64,000 nt of DNA from assembly GCF_028736155.1 (NCBI RefSeq), contig NZ_CP117879.1, positions 310,001 to 374,000 of the forward strand. The letters run 5' to 3'. The notes below the pieces were generated by a model. The model was not told where the DNA came from, ran no database searches, and saw only the letters and a program-made list of their open reading frames with translations. The first letter of the stretch is position 1; the number at the start of each line of letters is the position of its first letter. This DNA comes from Flavobacterium sp. KACC 22763. Its GTDB lineage: Bacteria > Bacteroidota > Bacteroidia > Flavobacteriales > Flavobacteriaceae. The translations under genes and the position numbers were made by a program. Of this stretch, positions 63,801 to 64,000 are shown piece after piece.

Positions 63801-64000
63801 TAAATATTGATATTTCTGGGGTAAAATCTCAAACAACAGATTTTGTAATTCAAGATGTATTTCCGGGATCAATTACTTCTGATTTTAAATTGTTTTACAA
63901 TCCATTTTCTTCAATTTTCAGTACTCTCGAAGGAATGGTGCGTGAACCTTACGGATGTTTTGAGCAAGTTTCTTCTTCAAATTATCCTAATATCATGGCA
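60806..64000 (+). CDS. Alpha-2-macroglobulin-like protein with embedded TonB box and plug domain (partial)
   Basis: An open frame from ATG 60806 through the window edge, 1065 codons so far; a second ATG follows immediately. A signal peptide (MMKNILSILFLLLFTALTAQ) has no lipobox. Macroglobulin-like beta-domains occupy about residues 25-500 (LNNVLYNPGETVFFKAFI, VSIVTKDKNNMPIPSSLSVS), followed by AIDLLLNTHGWRKYN and a carboxypeptidase-regulatory-like domain (about 543-590). Residues 664-790 are a TonB box and SusC-type plug (SDVVVVGYG, SLSGRVAGVQITESSG, VRIRGLSSVYG, LIVVDGIAY, ILKDASATAIYGSAGSSG). Further macroglobulin-like domains lead to PYGCFEQVSSS, a C-x-E-Q thioester motif (Cys1051, Gln1054). 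It follows the plugless barrel by one base. Confidence 0.9.
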   Translation, partial: MMKNILSILFLLLFTALTAQNIEADWNTVYKNSKTEKVYVQLNNVLYNPGETVFFKAFITESDNRPTTLSAYLYVEFFQGNKKVFSQNYEIENGSAVCSYKIPSDAVAGLYKIKAYTKIQNQLSENIFEKTFFVQKVVSPRILMTLDFKKKAYGKGETCEADFVLKNLDNEPIRNYDFKYDVFVSGKKIDSLKGKTDDLGKAVVQFKLPANLDSNDGILNVMLDYDNFKESVTRSIPISLDFVDLQFLAESGNMILNELSSLYFIAKNEFGLPMDVAGFIEDENGNKITDFKCIHDGMGNVMLKTEGTKKYFAVVTSPFKSNEKIALPIAEENVFTINAKRKTETVLLNIYAPLEIEGKVLVRNLAQICKTINLNLKKGWNVIEVNTKDFPVGIHSFSLLIKDNVVAERLVFLNYQNGLKIEIKTDKETYLPREKVNVSIVTKDKNNMPIPSSLSVSVVDSKLLTYIDDKQDNILSWLFLGFELKGKIHEPRFYFDDNKTQEIKEEAIDLLLNTHGWRKYNQKNLQNLVSEVKNGILPEQNNGIAGFVTNQRKKGVSKKVLLFSDGGKVYETKSNSSGYFIFNKVSFSNFAYLLVEGKNNGEEYLITNSYTNSSRFLLMKDTLRNKTPLEVSFRPTETKETITESGQIRGTPIVMSSDSAELSDVVVVGYGMSNKKLISGAITKISATDIISSSLSGRVAGVQITESSGQPGSADKVRIRGLSSVYGNRAGGQPLIVVDGIAYVNNENSSVFGNLSVNSIESVTILKDASATAIYGSAGSSGVILITTKGRLFQGNILLGKKYKYSYQEINKTSAKAISIAERFYVPKYQSTIVEEKTDFRTCIYWNSIIQTDKNGKANFEFYNSDDNTSFKILAEGTSYKGDLGKSEAVFSVKELIQTDVKVPLYASQEDVIAVPLWLKNNSDKDLNLTYKVKFYEKKDLIEQTASVGLKPNETKSINIKLIASKIGKDIPLEIALTGDNYKTTIKKTIDVYSKGFPVNIDISGVKSQTTDFVIQDVFPGSITSDFKLFYNPFSSIFSTLEGMVREPYGCFEQVSSSNYPNIMA

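Noticed and set aside
60806..64000. Reading the 60806 frame as an ordinary SusC-like receptor
   Set aside because: Although it has a TonB box and plug, it has macroglobulin-type domains before and after, and a thioester motif, and no barrel strands follow the plug within the window.

Overview
The window looks like a chromosomal segment of a Flavobacterium-type member of the Bacteroidota. The evidence is low G+C, start codons without Shine-Dalgarno sequences, promoters of the Bacteroidota form (TTG about 20 bases before TAnnTTTG), a SusC/SusD pair, TonB-linked outer membrane proteins, a type IX secretion sorting domain, and the recurrent intergenic palindromes common in flavobacterial genomes. 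It mixes housekeeping genes, one large glycan-utilisation locus, and an unusual two-gene outer membrane system at the right edge.

Layout. 1-5.6 kb: a partial DHH phosphoesterase, a ClC channel, a RidA protein, a CbpM/CbpA-type chaperone pair, a secreted protein and a lipoprotein. 5.9-12 kb: guaA, two LysM proteins and an OsmC-like protein. 12-33 kb, all on the minus strand: a polysaccharide utilisation locus. Read from its promoter it encodes SusC, SusD, an arylsulfotransferase-like lipoprotein, a diheme cytochrome c, a GH-like protein, a DUF5107/TPR protein, an M1 peptidase, GH110, a DUF3472 protein and GH109. 33.5-41.4 kb: a CBM9-like protein and a LacI-type regulator, then a plus-strand sugar operon with a GHMP kinase, a nucleotidyltransferase, an MFS sugar permease and a NagB-LmbE fusion. 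41.7-57.9 kb: mainly housekeeping genes (pyrG, yidC, mnmA, a NUDIX hydrolase, an acyltransferase, an ECF sigma factor) and proteins of unknown function. 58-64 kb: a SusC-like barrel without a plug domain, followed one base later by an alpha-2-macroglobulin-like protein that carries a complete TonB box and plug domain; this last gene runs off the window.

How the genes work together. GH109 (alpha-N-acetylgalactosaminidase) and GH110 (alpha-1,3-galactosidase) suggest that the locus attacks glycans capped with alpha-GalNAc and alpha-Gal, such as blood-group A/B-like or mucin-type ends. The plus-strand operon could import, phosphorylate and deacetylate/deaminate the released sugars. Three nearly identical regulatory modules link the two halves. 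Each has two 14-bp palindromes 23 bp apart, 16 bp upstream of a TTG-N20-TAGTTTCG promoter. They lie before susC, before the DUF3472-GH109 pair and before the sugar kinase, and the LacI-type gene sits beside the third. The regulon assignment is an inference from the sequence.

The most unusual content is the 58027-64000 pair, which looks like a TonB-dependent transporter split into a barrel and a separate macroglobulin-plug partner. The intergenic regions also hold several families of dispersed inverted repeats, one of which lies in a fixed orientation just after stop codons.
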